Position numbers and translations under genes: made by a program
NCBI RefSeq assembly: GCF_030272615.1
Contig: NC_081413.1
Coordinates: forward strand, 556,413,136 to 556,477,135
Origin: Cryptomeria japonica
Taxonomy: Eukaryota > Streptophyta > Pinopsida > Cupressales > Cupressaceae
Direction: 5' to 3'
DNA length: 64,000 nucleotides
Notes under the pieces: generated by a model
Told to the model about the DNA's origin: nothing
Database searches by the model: none
What the model saw: only the letters and a program-made list of their open reading frames with translations
Shown: positions 1 through 11,760 of the stretch, in pieces
Layout of the letters: every line of letters starts with the position of its first letter
Numbering within the stretch: position 1 is the stretch's first letter

Positions 1-844
1 AGACACCATTAGTATATGGCCCAAAACTTCATTGGAACAATCCGTAGACAACAAACAAAGAAAAAGATATCAGGAGTCATCCCGGCTACTCTAATCACTT
101 GTGGATATTCTAGAGTAGCGTAGGAACCTGATATAAATAAACAAATAACAAATTGACCAAGTACTTATCAACCAAACCGAATTTTCTTGTCAAAGAATGT
201 TACCATGTCTTGTCTGTGAGGAAGGATGCATCCTTGTGAAGACAGTTGTGTGCAGATGTTTTGATTGGTGGGTTAATGTGATAGGTGGTCATCATTTGAG
301 TAGCTCAAAATGTTTGTTTGGTGTATGTTGCGATGTGTATATACAAGGAATAATATGTTTTGCAATGTTTTTTATTGATTTTGATGTTTTTGTGAATGTT
401 TGAATGTTTTTGGTATATTTTCAAGACAATTTTGAATGAGCAACTCAACGAATCATAAGTAATGGAGAATCCACTTCCATCAATAAGTTTAAGAACATTT
501 GCCCCCAATTGGATGTCAGTATGAAAGCATGACATGAGACACATGAGGTAGTAACCTTGATTGCAGATCAATAACAAGCCATGGTATAAATGATGGATGA
601 ATGGATGCAATGGATGTGATCGCAACAAGTCTGAAATAGAATGGAGCCATAGCCTTTACGAATGACACCTGTTTGCCAGGTTTTCACCACTGTACTTACC
701 CAAGGCGCCACCAAAGTGGTTTTCATCGTTTGGATGAATGATTTTTCTTTACTATTTTCTTGATTTTTTTGTATTTTTTTAGGACTGTTTTTTGAATTTT
801 TTTGGTATTTTTTGCTATTGGAGGAGCCTGATGCTGTGCACAGC
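1..844. other. T-rich 3' flank of element T1, no gene seen
   Basis: No convincing coding region. This lies downstream of the integrase of the minus-strand gypsy element T1, so it should hold its 3' untranslated region and perhaps part of its 3' LTR. It has long T runs around 720-810. I could not find a matching copy on the other side of T1, so no LTR edge is called. The open frames on both strands at 197-628 are short, resemble nothing I know and look like chance. Confidence 0.4.
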
Positions 845-1744
845 TTATGTATGAAATTTTTTTATATGCATTTTGTTGATTGGATCTGTCAGTGGTTCTC
901 CTTCTGAAGTTTCTAATTGATATGCCCTAGACTCGAAGATGATAGTGATGACATATGGACCCAACCAATTGGATTCAAACTTGCCCTGATGTTCTCTATT
1001 CGGTTGGTTGCGAGGATTCTCCCTGAGAACAAGACTTCCTACCTCAAATGTGCAAGGTTTGACTTGATGATTGTTTTTTCTTCTCATGCGTTGTTGATAG
1101 GCTTTTAGGTGGTTGTAGGCAGCTTGTCGCTTTTCATCAAACAATTCCAAGTCTTGAAGACGGGAGAATCGATATGCTTCATCATCTATTAGATTATGCA
1201 AGGAGACCCGTAGAGATGGTATTTCAACCTCAATAGGCAAAATGGCTTTTTCTCCATAAACTAATGAGTATGGGGTTGCACCTATAGGGGTTCAAATTCT
1301 ATTTTGATATGCCCATAGTGTTGGATTTAATCGAATGTGCCAATCACGACCAACATCATTAACTGTCTTTTTGAGGATCCTCAATATGTTTTTATTTGAT
1401 GCTTCGGCTTGACCATTGCCTTGTGGGTAATATGGAGAGGAAAAATAGTGTTGGATATGAAACTTATCACAGAGTTCATGGACATCTTGATTTTTGAAAG
1501 GGAGCCCATTATCTATGATGATGGACATGGGTACACCATACCGATAGATGATGTAATTAAGGATGAATGAGGCGATCTGCTTGTCGGTGACTTGGGTGAG
1601 TAGAACGGCTTCGATCCACTTTGTGAAGTATTATGTGGTGGTAATGATAAATTTATGATCGTTGGATGAAGATGGATGGATTTTACCCACAAGGTCAAGT
1701 CTCCATTGATAAAAGGGCCATGGTGTTGTGATAGGTTGCAATTC
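845..1744 (-). pseudogene. T1 integrase core and C-terminal domain, broken
   Basis: This encodes the catalytic core and tail of a gypsy integrase, which joins retroelement cDNA to host DNA in the nucleus. Visible core signatures are the second catalytic Asp in IIIDNGLPF and the block SPYYPQGNGQAEASN with the third-residue (Glu) region (about 1528-1400). The C-terminal part (1240-845) has the WLGPYVI block usual in gypsy integrase tails. No chromodomain is visible. The frame shifts near 1290 and has a stop near 1630, so it is a relic. It continues the zinc-binding part at 1745-2335. Confidence 0.85.
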
Positions 1745-2335
1745 CTATGCTGGGGCATGAATCAGATCTCCGTGAACTTGGCACTTCTTGCACTTTTTGA
1801 CAAAGTAGTAGGAGTCTTTTTCCATAGAGGACAAATAATATCCAACAAACATTATTTCCTTTACTAGGGAAGGACCACTTGAGTGAGCCCCACAAATTCC
1901 TTCATGTACCTCTTCCAAGGCTTTTGTTATCTCATCTTGTTCCAAACATCGAAGGAGAGTACCATCAGGACTTCGTCTATATAGGGTTTCGACAATGATG
2001 GTGTATCGAGCGGTTTGGCAGATAAAGGTTTTCCATTGATTGTTTGATTGGTTAGGGGGGAGTGTGTGATCATGTAGGTAAGTGAAAAACTCACCATACC
2101 ATTGGGAGTCATAACCAACAAGGTGACCTATCATTTCAGTTTCAAGGATATCATAAGCAAGGATCCAAAGCTGTTCTACCAAGAACTCATAGCATGTCAA
2201 ATTTTGTAGAAGATACAAGAGAGATGCAATTGTAGCCATTGCGTTGATAGCTCGATTATGATCTCTTGGTACTTGCTCAAATGTGGTAGTCGTAAATGAT
2301 TCTTTGAAAATATCCACCATCCTTTTGTATGGCAT
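1745..2335 (-). pseudogene. T1 integrase N-terminal zinc-binding domain
   Basis: This 196-residue open stretch ends in an HHCC zinc-binding module: His residues in EVHEGICGAH and the pair of Cys in KKCKKCQVHG. Its first part looks like the end of the second RNase H and the spacer before integrase. It belongs to the same polyprotein as the RNase H to its right and the integrase core to its left, and the frame shift at about 1745 separates it from the core. Confidence 0.83.
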
Positions 2336-2374
2336 GATTTTATCATCCTTTGTTTGGTATTCATTAGTGACTTG

Positions 2375-3184
2375 TCAGATGACTAGCTGGGAATCTCCAT
2401 ATACCTGTAGCTCTTTCAGATTCCATTGAATGGCCAATCTGAGCCCTATGATTAAGGCCTCATATTCTGTTATATTATTCATGCATGGGAAAGTGAGCCT
2501 GTATGACTTCGAGATACTGTCACCTTGAGGTGTGATGAAAAGAATACGTGCCCCCGAGCCATGTATGGTGTATGAACCATCAAAATATAGCTTCCAGGGT
2601 TGTGTAGCTGTGATCATGAAAATTTCCTCATCCAAAAAGTTGGAGATAAGAGGATGGTCACCTTTGAGTGGTGCATCAGCCAACTGATCATCAATAACCT
2701 GTCCCTTGATAGCTTTGTGGTCCACATACTCTAAATAAAATTCACTCAAGATCATAACCCATTTGACCAAGTGGCCTGTCAATGTCACCTTCTGAGTAGG
2801 GACTTGAGTGGATCTATCTTGGCAATGAGTTGTATTTTGTGTGTTAACATGTAGTGCCTCAATTTTTGTGGCTGCCAAGATAACTGCTAGGCAAGATCAC
2901 TCAATAGGTGTGTAATTGAGTTCATAGCCTACCAGTGTTTGAGAGATGTAGTAGACAACACATTTTTTTCCTTCCTCATTATGTTGTGCAAGAAATACTC
3001 CTAATTCTGTGGTTGTAGCTGAAATGTATAACAATAAAGGTTTGCTTGGATTTGGTGGAATCAACAATGGTGTATTCATTAGGTAGTCTTTAAGCATTTG
3101 TAATGCTTGCTGGCATTTTGCATCCCATTGAAAGTGGATATTTTTGTGTAACAAATGGGTGAAGGGATGACATTTATCAGCCAC
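2375..3184 (-). pseudogene. T1 RNase H, double (Ty3 RNase H plus Tat-type second RNase H)
   Basis: Two open pieces. The first (3184-2897) is the RT connection and RNase H start, with the block FQWDAKCQQALQMLKDYL and a degenerate SATTTELG. The second (2878-2375) goes on to WKLYFDGSYTIHGSGA and ITEYEALIIGLRLA followed by VYGDSQLVI, which is the fold seen in the extra, archaeal-type RNase H of plant Tat elements (first Asp in YFDGS, Glu in TEYEAL, Asp in GDSQ). RNase H removes the RNA strand after reverse transcription. A stop near 2885 splits the frame. Confidence 0.82.
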
Positions 3185-3214
3185 TTGTGCAATGAATCAC
3201 CGAATTGATTGTAG

Positions 3215-4080
3215 TCACCCTTGTAATGTCCTCAACTGGCTGATATTCTTTGGAGGTGGCATGTCCATGATTGCCTTGACTTTCACAAGATCTAACTCAA
3301 TGCCTTTACTTGAGATAATGTATCCTAAGAGCTTCCTGGAAGTTACTCCAAAGACACATTTCTTTGGATTGATCCGAACGTGGTATTGTTCTAATCTGTT
3401 GAAGATTTTATCTAGTACAACAAGATGACCCTCTCTTGTTAATGATTTAGCTAGTAAATCATCAACATAATCTTCCATTATGGTGTGCACCATATCATGG
3501 AAGATGGTAGTCCTGGCTCTTTGATATGTTACCCCTGCATTCTTTAGACCAAATGGCATCATATTCCAACAGTATGTTCCCCATGGACATGTGAAAATAG
3601 TTTTGTGTTGATCCTCTGGAGCAATTTTAATCTTGTTGTGTCCTGAAAATCCACCCATAAGAGAAAGCATTGCATGACCTGCTATTAGATTGACAATCAT
3701 GTCGATGTTTGGTAAGGGGAAGTTGTCTTTAGGACATGCTTTGTTCAAATCTATGAAGTCCGTACAGATACAGATGCCACCATTAGGTTTACCAACAAGT
3801 ACAATATTGGAGAATCATTCTGCATAATCGATTGGTTTAATGAAACCAACATCCAAGAGCTTTTTAAGTCCAACCTTGAAAAGAAGGGAAATCTATGGGT
3901 GCATCTTTCTAAGCTTTTCTTTGATAGGTTTAGCTCCTTATGCTACAGTTAGGTGATACATGACCAAATCTGGATCTAAGCCAGGCATGTCAGCATAAGA
4001 CTATGCGAAGTTGACTTGGCACTTCTTGAAGAATTCCACAAATTTTGGTTGTTCTTCTAGAGTTAATAGAGATGCCAAAT
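3215..4080 (-). pseudogene. T1 reverse transcriptase, broken
   Basis: The polymerase domain of the gypsy element. Motifs in order: GKPNGG and DLNKACPKDNFPLP (fingers), GFSGHNKI (palm, first Asp region changed to MGG), FGLKNAGVTYQR, and EDYVDDLLAKS with the intact YVDD active site at about 3460. Upstream at about 3810 a TGA sits where a Trp is expected, a G-to-A change. The open part is 177 residues, so the domain is only partly open. It is followed directly by RNase H. Confidence 0.87.
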
Positions 4081-5531
4081 GTATCTAGTGAGGAGTCTCA
4101 GGGGTCCCCACATTGAATTCTTTTGTTTCCTCTATTAGGATGGTTGATCTCTCATGATTTGTACTAAAGGGGAGGATGTCAAACCTTTCATCCTCAGATG
4201 CCTTAGAGAGGTTTTCACCTTTGGATACGCTCTTTGTTTTTACTTTTTTGGGATCAAAAAGTGCCATGATGTGGTTTTCACTAGAAGATCCATGTTTTAT
4301 TTTAATATTTTTGCAGCTGAAAGGTTTCGCATCTACCCCAAAGTATGCTATGTTGTTAATTTCAATGGAAAGCCCAACTTTATGATCCCCGCTTGGTATA
4401 TTATACTGTAATTCTAGAAAGCCTATGAGTGCCTCATTGTTTTGGAAATGGTTAAGGCATGGGGAATTTGGCTCGTTCCATTCAATGAGTTCGGAATGAA
4501 TGATTTCCATTACTTCATTGATTAAGTTGAGTTCGTGGGAGGTATCAGTAAGGGTTAATATGGAGGCATGAAGTTCATCGATGGTACTCTCCTTGTCAAA
4601 TTTTGGTGTAGGATTTGACATAGGGCCTATGGAAGTTGCTTCTAGCTCAAGAACCCAAAAAGTTTTAATCCATGCTTCTGCATAAACTTGTATATCCTTA
4701 TGAGGTGGAGGGGGTGATTTTTCTTCCTCATCTAAAGTATTTAAATGCACTGAATCCCATTCCCACTCATGTGAGTGTCTCAAAATCACTCTCTGGCATC
4801 CGATTACTATACCAAGTTGGGATGTCTTTTGAATTGAATAGTGCATTAGTTACTGGCTTATGTACTTTTGGAGGTGGGATTGTTGGTGCTACTGATGTTG
4901 TTGGTGCTACTGATGTTGCTGGTGGGGTTATTGGTGCTATTGGTGTTGTTGGTACTATTGATGTTGCTAGTGCTACTGATGGTGTTGGTGGGGTTATTGG
5001 TGTTGTTGGTGTTGTTGGTACTACTGATGCTGCTAATGGGGTTATTGGTGCTGCAGATATAGTCAAGGATTGCATCCTTGGAGTAATTGGTTGATACATG
5101 GGTTTGTTGGGTTTTCCTTTGAATCTAAGCTTATGAAGAGATTCTTTTTGAAAACCTACTCCACTTTTATCTCTTTGTTTCAACTTCGGTTGTAAGGGCT
5201 CTTGTCATCCTTGTTTGCAAGGTCCCAAAGTACTATGGCCATCATAGCTCATTCTTTGCATTATAGTGAAGCCTTTGTCATATTTTGCAGAGGGGAGCTT
5301 AGCCTTTGGGCTTTCTTTGTCGATAGGATCCGTGTAGATCCTTTCTGCCAAGTCTTCATCCATGGTTTTCTCCTCAACTTTTACCAAGCATGAATTATGC
5401 CAAAGTGCAAGTTCTTTTGGCCAGTGGTGTTTGAAGTAAACCTTAGGGTTTGCCATGAGTTCTAGGGGATGTGAGTAACTGCTCAACACAAAAGAGTTGG
5501 CTAAGATTATATTCCCCAGGACCTTCCTCAA
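4081..5531 (-). pseudogene. T1 protease-RT linker, low complexity
   Basis: Three open pieces (5531-5205, 5183-4767, 4846-4085) join the protease to RT. No enzyme motif is visible. The middle is Pro/Thr/Ala-rich and repeated, the later part is acidic and Ser-rich. Long variable linkers at this place are usual in Tat-like elements. I would not assign a function. Overlap of the second and third pieces near 4767-4846 shows a frame shift. Confidence 0.6.
4868..5065 (-). repeat. imperfect short tandem repeat coding a Pro/Thr-rich stretch
   Basis: On the plus strand, units of about 12-18 bases built on GTTGGTGCTACTGATGTT repeat for about 200 bases. On the coding (minus) strand they give repeats of the kind TPITPP and SVAPTTSVAP. 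The repeats keep the reading frame, so size changes here would be tolerated by the linker. Confidence 0.75.
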
Positions 5532-5553
5532 CCATTTTAATTTTCAATTTCTC

Positions 5554-6279
5554 CTACTTTGGTATAGGGGTGATTAAGTTGGAAAGAGAGGTTTGATTAA
5601 CATATGATGAGGAAGGGATAGCTTCTTTGTTATTAGGTATGGTGATCTTTGGCTGATGGTGAATATTATTACAATATTCAAATGGATTAGCATCACCGAG
5701 GATTGTAATTTCTACCCCATTATGTGGAAACTTGATACATTGGTGATAGGTAGATGGAATGACTTGCATGGCATGTATCCAAGGTCTTCCTAACAAGAGA
5801 TTATATGGCAAAGGAAGGTCTAGAACTTGGCAAACTATATGCTTCACCACTGGCCCAACCCTAATGGGTAATATAACAACTCCTATGGAAGAACATTCTG
5901 CATCATCATATGCCTTGATGGTTATCTTTTTTTTGGCATCCACCGATTCTACTGCATAACCCAATGTTGTGACTAACTGCAAGGTGCATATATTTAAGTT
6001 GGCTCCATTGTCAATCAAGACTTGCTTGATTCTATGTTGGTTTACAAATCCTTCAATATGAAGGGATGCATTATAGGTTTGTTGGAAGTATGTGTTGTCA
6101 CTTTCGGTAAAAGTGAGACATGGTGATGACTTTAGACTACCAGCTATGGCTTGAAATTGATCTATGTTGAGGTTGGTGGGGACGAACACTTCTTGGAGAG
6201 CTTCATCCAAGATTGTTTTATGTGAGAGGGATAGGCGTAAAAGCTCTAATATGGAGACGAGGGCTGGCATCTTATCCAA
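5554..6279 (-). pseudogene. T1 aspartic protease
   Basis: This 241-residue open frame is the retropepsin-like protease that cuts the polyprotein. The catalytic site reads VLIDNGANLNIC (usual form D-T/S-G-A, here D-N-G-A), near residue 88. Downstream the ILPIRVGP and LLLGRPWIHAM blocks are typical of plant gypsy proteases, with the conserved Gly-Arg-Pro-Trp. A protease of the same family is seen at 63600-64000. The frame is intact over this domain. Confidence 0.85.
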
Positions 6280-6292
6280 TTGCTTTACAAGA

Positions 6293-7120
6293 CTATTGTT
6301 TGGGGAGGGGTGTCATTCCTTGTGGTGCCGCTCGAATAGTAATCTTGCTACGACATGTAACAATGTTGCATGCAAGATTTGGATCTTTGATGGTAAGAGT
6401 TGCAACTTGTTCATCCACATCATAAAGGTGATTCACAATATAATTATATGCGGCTTGTGTGTAATTGGTTGTTGTATCTGTGTATCTCCCTGAGGTGGAA
6501 AGACCCCTTTGATCATGTGATGGAAGTGGATTCTTGAACATTAAGTGATCATCATTGGATGTTTTAGGGTCATGTCCTTCAATTTTAATTTCTCCTCTAT
6601 CAATAAGATCCTGAACAAGATCTTTCAATTGATGGCAATTTCTTTTCTTATGCCCTCTTCCTTGCTGAAATTCACAATGTTCATGATCTCACCACCATGT
6701 AGGCTTGACCTGAGGCTTATAATTGGATGTTTTTGGTAAGTTCACAAGATTGGAGGATACCAATTGATGTAAGATCATTTTGATAGGCTCCCCTAAGGGT
6801 GTATATGTGTATTTTGGCTTGTAGTTTTGTTGCTTTTTTTTTGGTTCCTCTTGTTGTGTATTGCGACCTTGATTTTGTGGATTAGTGATGGTGTTGTTGT
6901 TGGGAGGGGGATTTTGTCCTGCAAACCTGACCACAGGTTGTGCAATTTTTATTGTTCTTGCATCCACTATCCCGTCATTGACAATGTTCTTGTTTTTGTT
7001 CCAAAATTTTGGTTTATCACTATTATAATGCGGATGAGGACCATCCTTGGGTTCATTGTAAATTTTGATAAGTCCCTTTTCGATGAGGGTTCTTTCACAT
7101 TTTAGTCCTTGAGTGATCAT
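6293..7120 (-). pseudogene. T1 gag C-terminal part, nucleocapsid-like region
   Basis: Two open pieces continue gag after the capsid domain. Around 6690-6630 the minus strand reads through a Cys/His-bearing stretch of the type HCEFQQGRGHKKRNC, a zinc-finger-like nucleocapsid motif that would bind RNA. The first piece (7120-6689) is basic and Asn/Pro-rich. It runs directly into the protease, with a short break at about 6285. Confidence 0.72.
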
Positions 7121-7132
7121 TTCTTCAAATGA

Positions 7133-8072
7133 TTATGTACCCTTCATGTCTAAATGAAATTCCATTTCATCATTTAAGTTGGAAATGAAAATTTCCACTA
7201 ATTCTTGCTCAGGTAGATGAAGGGAGCGTCTACTAGACAATTGCCTCCACCGTTGTAGGAAAGTTGAGAACTCCCCTAGTTTTTGTTTGGTGTTGCACAA
7301 ATCTGCCATGGTGACATCCTGTTCTATGTTGTGTGCATAATGAACAATGAATTTTTGGACCAGTTCCTCAAATGTTCTAATGCCACCTGATAGTCGTGAA
7401 AACCATTGTGTGGTTGTGCTTCCCAAACTTTGTGGAAAGAGGCGCATTAGATATGTGTCCTCATAGGCCACCTCTAAACAAGCTGAGTGAAATTCTCGTA
7501 CATGGTCCCTAGGATCTCCTTTGCCCCTATACTTTTCAAATTTGGGTGTTTTGAACCCTCGTGTAAAAGGTGGCATAAGAATGTTCCTATCAAAAGGATA
7601 GGGACAAATGTTGTTAAGTGAGAACTGAATAGTTTTCAGGCCACTATTTAGTTATTAAGCGAGATTTTCTACTTGTTACCTCAACATGTCTATTTCTGAA
7701 GGAGGAGGAGGAGGTGGAGGATTCCCTTGATGATTAGGGTCAATGTGGAAGTTATCTCTACCTCCTCCACCGTCATGATGGCTATGTTGCTCGAATGTTT
7801 ATCATATTTGCATTGTATCAAAGTTGGAGGGCAGTTTGGCACCCTCTTGAGCAAGTCTTAAGAAATGAGCATTTGCATTGTTTCTAAGAATTTCATCAAA
7901 GAGTCTATTGAATTTTGGGATTATGTTGTGCTCTTTCTATATCTTTTGGAGTTGGATTGTTGGGATCTTCATCATTAGTGCCTCCTCCAAAGGCCTCATG
8001 ATAGTCATTGAGGTTTTCTTCCTCCTCTTCAATTTTTGGTTTTCGGTTTCTCATTGATCTTGTTTGAGCCAT
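7133..8072 (-). pseudogene. T1 gag (capsid) start
   Basis: The structural protein forming the particle. I start it at the ATG at 8072 (MAQTRSMRNRKPK), which opens an acidic N-terminus ending in a frame shift near 7920. The main retrotransposon gag domain is open from 7576 to 7133, with the signature FEKYRGKGDPRDHVREF and the later FEELVQKFI and KLGEFSTFLQRW blocks. A Gly-rich stretch lies near 7710. At least two breaks make it non-functional. Confidence 0.82.
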
Positions 8073-8130
8073 GTTTTTAAAAGTTGATGTTTGTAAAAGT
8101 GATTTATGAGGTGGTGATGAAATGTTTGAT

Positions 8131-8590
8131 GGAAGACAAGTTTTTGGTGAAATGTTTGGTAGAAGATAGATCTCTTAATACTGGAGGTTGGATTTCAACA
8201 AAGTTCTTTGTGAATTGCTCTTGTGTTTTTCAACAATTTTGATGTGATGAGGTATAGCAAGGTTTGAGATGTGTTACAATCCAAGCTACCTAGTAATGAG
8301 AGGATGCACTCATAAACTAGTTTTTACCTATCTAGATGTGTAGAAATGCCTCTTAGGATGGAAGACTAAGTTTTTTGTGAAATTTTTGGTAGAAGATAGA
8401 TCTCTTAATACTGGAGGTTGGATGTCAACAAAGTTCTTTGTGAATTGCTCTTATGTTTTTCAACAATTTTGATGTGATGAGGACTAGCAAGGTTTGAGAT
8501 GTGTTACAATCCAAGCTACCTAGTAATGAGAGGATGCACTCATAAACTAGTTTTAAACTATCTAGATATGTAGAAATGCCTCTTAGGATG
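8131..8590. repeat. 230-base tandem duplication in the T1 leader
   Basis: 8131-8360 and 8361-8590 are two direct copies of one 230-base unit. Both start with GAAGAC and end in CTCTTAGGATG. They differ at only a handful of positions by eye. The repeat sits just upstream of gag in the element's untranslated leader. Confidence 0.93.
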
Positions 8591-10027
8591 ATTGATCCTA
8601 GATGTAGAGACACTCTAAAATGATTTGTTGGTTTCGTTTAAGCAATATCTAAAAGTACTAAGGATAAAAACCTTTTTGTGTTTGAGAGTTGAATGGATTT
8701 GTGATGCTTGGATGTGAAAGTGAGTAGGATATATGTCTTAATAAAATTCTTCCGTTATGAAAGGGGTATCTACTTCTTCCTCTCTTACAGGGGTTGGTGG
8801 TTCCCCTTGAGCTTCGTTGTATGTGATACAGATTTGAGGAAAGAAAGCAGGATTGATCTTGCCCCCTTTGTTCTTGGGATAATCAAAAGCTCTATACTGA
8901 ATGAAATCTCTATTGCTCAAAGGCTCTGTTAAATTCATTGGATTTTCCTTGAAGGTACAAGTGCATATGATGCAAGAATACCCTATGTGAAAGAAATAGT
9001 TGTCTATTGATATAAAAAAAATTCCTTTTCTTGATAAAAGCTTTTGAACCAAGTTGTGTCTTCTTCAATTTGGTCTTTTGATGAAGACTCCTTTTTGTCA
9101 ACATATGAGTGATGGTCATACAAACTGATACTTTGTTTTCACTTGTTGATGTTGTTTTGTTCATCAATATTTGATGTAGATTTGTTGGATGGATACTTGG
9201 TTTCAATTGTTTTGAATTTCTTTGACAAGAAAACACAGCAAGCACACAAGCACAATAATCTTGCCCCTTTTCAATAAAGGCACAACAGGTGTGGGTCTAA
9301 ATCAACCCAATCATGAACTTTTTGACCCTTTATAAATATATTTTATGTTCCCAAATCCTAAAGTCGACCCAAATTATTACAGGTCTGAAACAAGATGAAG
9401 ACAATTCAAACACTTTTTATCCCTAAGGTCATGGCTAGTTGCGATATTTTCAGCCCACATCTTGATATTTCTTCGACTTTGGTACTACATACCTTATGAA
9501 TCTCATTGTGGCAGGTAAGGATGTGATATACTAAGTCTTGCGTGAGCATAATATATAGATGATCCCTATGATGGGGGAGTCACCACTTTCATCAAGCTAC
9601 AAGTAGCTTTTCAAAAAGCCTTGTTTCTACTCAAGGAAATATGTATGGTGAATATCTTGGGAGAAAAACCATATATGCTCTTGCACTAAAATTTTCACAA
9701 ATATCCTCAATCAATAGAAAATTTAGAGTTACTAACACTTTTCTCTTGCACCTAGGACCACAAGAGCCAAGGGAGAGGATAGTGTGTGTTATAAATAGGA
9801 CTACTCTACAGTTTTGCACAAGCGTGCCAATCATGAAAAACACTTGTTCTTTTTAGCCTTTTAGTGCAATATGATATATTTACTACTTTGAGATGTTGCT
9901 CCAACAACCATGGGGTTCTTTTTAATTCCACAAAGAAATTTGTTTTCTAACTAGGAAAATGAAATCCTAGTCAACAAAATGAAAGCACGTTTGCTTAAAG
10001 TAAAATTGTTTTGTAAATAAAATGGAT
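8591..10027 (-). other. probable 5' leader and LTR of T1, edges unresolved
   Basis: No gene. For a minus-strand element, the promoter LTR should lie here. A TATA-like stretch (9329-9345, read on the minus strand) precedes a leader-like region. The short open frames at 8738-9245 (minus) look non-coding. The right edge meets the truncated C1 LTR at 10028. I found no TG...CA pair or partner copy in 1-844. Confidence 0.35.
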
Positions 10028-10781
10028 AAGCTTAAGCGGATCTGCATTGGCATTGAGTGTTGTTACCAGATTATTGTAATACCTGTTGATCTCTAACCAC
10101 TTCAATAGTTGAGAAATCCCTTAACAGGGTGGCTTTAATAGGCTTGCTGTAAATCCTTTAACAGGGTGACTCAAAACCGTTGAGTTCTTGAAATCCTCTA
10201 ACAAGGTAACCTTTAATAGGGTTTAACCCTTAACCAGGTACTCTAGCCATCCCTTAACTGGGTCATCCCTAATAGGATCGGTTCCTAACATAACCCATTG
10301 TATCAGTCTTTAACCGAACAAGGCTCCTAACAAAGCAGACTTCTAAAGAGTTCAAAACAAGCTTGTGGGTATTCATCCCCACCGTGGTTTTTCCTAGTTG
10401 GGTTTCCATGTCAAAAATATGTGTGTCATGTGTGATGTCTTTTTCATGTGATGCTATATTTTTTTCTGTCTAGCAGTGAATCATGTTGATCTAGTTGCTT
10501 ATATGTATATCTTTGATGGTAGATTACTTGTTCATGCATTAGAGTGAAATGGAAATTAAGTGCTAGATTGTATGAGAAGATAAGTGTCAAATAGTTTATG
10601 CTTGTCTCAATTATTCTGGGTTTTGTCAGTTGTACCCTGTTTAAGGATCGGTGTCACTGTTTGTTTGTCAATGCACAATGTCTACAGACAAACTGGTTTA
10701 AGAGTGTGTTTTTGTCTATACTGATTCACCCCCCCCCTCTCAGTACCGGTTGGGTGCTACTCATTCATCATTGTGTTAACA
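10028..10781 (+). repeat. C1 5' LTR, left-truncated
   Basis: Matches the 3' LTR from about 15911 onward; the first roughly 695 bases are missing. It ends in CA at 10781, two bases before the primer site. It holds imperfect repeats of a CCTTAACAGGGT-type motif (10110-10330) and a C run near 10730. Relative to the 3' LTR it has an extra segment of about 24 bases near 10240. Confidence 0.9.
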
Positions 10782-10783
10782 AT

Positions 10784-10795
10784 TGGTATCAGAGC
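10784..10795 (+). other. C1 primer-binding site (initiator Met-tRNA)
   Basis: TGGTATCAGAGC, complementary to the 3' end of plant initiator Met-tRNA, two bases after the LTR. It primes minus-strand DNA synthesis. Confidence 0.95.
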
Positions 10796-10852
10796 ATCCT
10801 CGAGGTCCTTTATGTTATAAGCTTAACCGCTTGAGGTAAAGATCCCAGTCTA

Positions 10853-11760
10853 ATGATGAAGAGGGAAGGTCCAAAGTTTAACAGAGAAAATTTTAGTATA
10901 TGGAAAGACAGAAAGAAGATATTCATCAAAAGCATGGGTGCTCAACACTGGAGCTATGTTGAGAATGCCTATGTTGCCCCTACCGGTACTCTCACCGATG
11001 ACTAGAAGAGAGAGATGCAGGAGAATGGGCAAGTCATGGAAGCCCTAATTAGTAGTTTATTTCACATTGAGTTTATTGATGTCCAAGATAAGGTAAATTC
11101 CAAAGAGGTATGAGATACTCTTGAAAATATCTATGGTGGTGATGAGCATGTAAAACAAGCTAAGGAAGAAAGCCTTAGAGGGAAGTTTGAAGACATGCAA
11201 ATGGTTGAAGGTGAGAACATTCAATAGTATGGAATAAGAATCAAAACCATTGTTGGAGATATCAAGAGTGCAGGTGGTAAAATGGAAGATTCCACTGTGG
11301 TAAGCAAAGTCTTGAGATCCCCATTGCCGATCTATGCAATAAGGGTTGCTGCTATTTAGGAGATGAGGTCAATAGACAAGACTAAGGTGTCCCTAGACTC
11401 CATCATTGCAAAGTTGATAGCCTATGAGCTAAATAGTTTTGATGGCAGTGTTTCAAAGACTGAATCAGCTTTTAAAGCTTCTTTTGTACCATCCAGAAAA
11501 GGAAAAGAAGCTAGCACTAGTGGTGAACCAAGACAGAGTAGAGAAATGGATGATGAGGAGATTCTGATGGCATTTGAAGCTCTCCTTGCCAGGAAACTTC
11601 CTAAAGGAACCGGAAAATATAGAGGTAAGCTTCCTTTGAAATGTTTTTCTTGTAACCATATAGGACATATTGTTGTAAAATATCCCAATAGTGACAACAA
11701 GGACAAACCCGAAAGGTTCAAGAAATTCAAAGGAGGAAACCGGAGAAACTATTTTGTGGC
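10853..11760 (+). pseudogene. C1 gag
   Basis: I start at the first of two ATGs (10853), 57 bases after the primer site, in the frame of all later gag-pol pieces. It reads MMKREGPKFNRENFSIWK, the usual copia gag opening. Stops at 11003, 11225 and 11357 stand where Gln (CAG) is expected and the one at 11111 where Trp is expected. The zinc knuckle KCFSCNHIGHIVVKY has lost its last Cys (usual C-C-H-C, here Tyr), so RNA binding would fail. No frame shift is needed up to 12268. Confidence 0.85.

Larger units (their letters stand above)
845..8590 (-). mobile_element. T1: Ty3/gypsy LTR retrotransposon, Tat-like, decayed
   Basis: Read right to left, this is a near-complete gag-pol: gag (8072 down to about 6293), aspartic protease, linker, reverse transcriptase, RNase H, a second RNase H of the type found in Tat elements, and integrase. 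The order protease-RT-RNaseH-integrase defines Ty3/gypsy. The extra RNase H after the normal one, and the absence of a chromodomain at the integrase end, point to the Tat lineage. The frame is broken by several stops and shifts, so the copy cannot move by itself. The 5' leader carries a 230-base tandem duplication. LTR ends and target duplication were not found. The lineage call is from motif recognition only. Confidence 0.88.

Noticed and set aside
690-715. GGCGCCACCA as a primer-binding site for a neighbouring element
   Set aside because: No LTR end of the right kind next to it; probably chance.
8708-9245. Overlapping ORFs on both strands as a host gene
   Set aside because: Low complexity, no motif, placed in the leader/LTR of T1.
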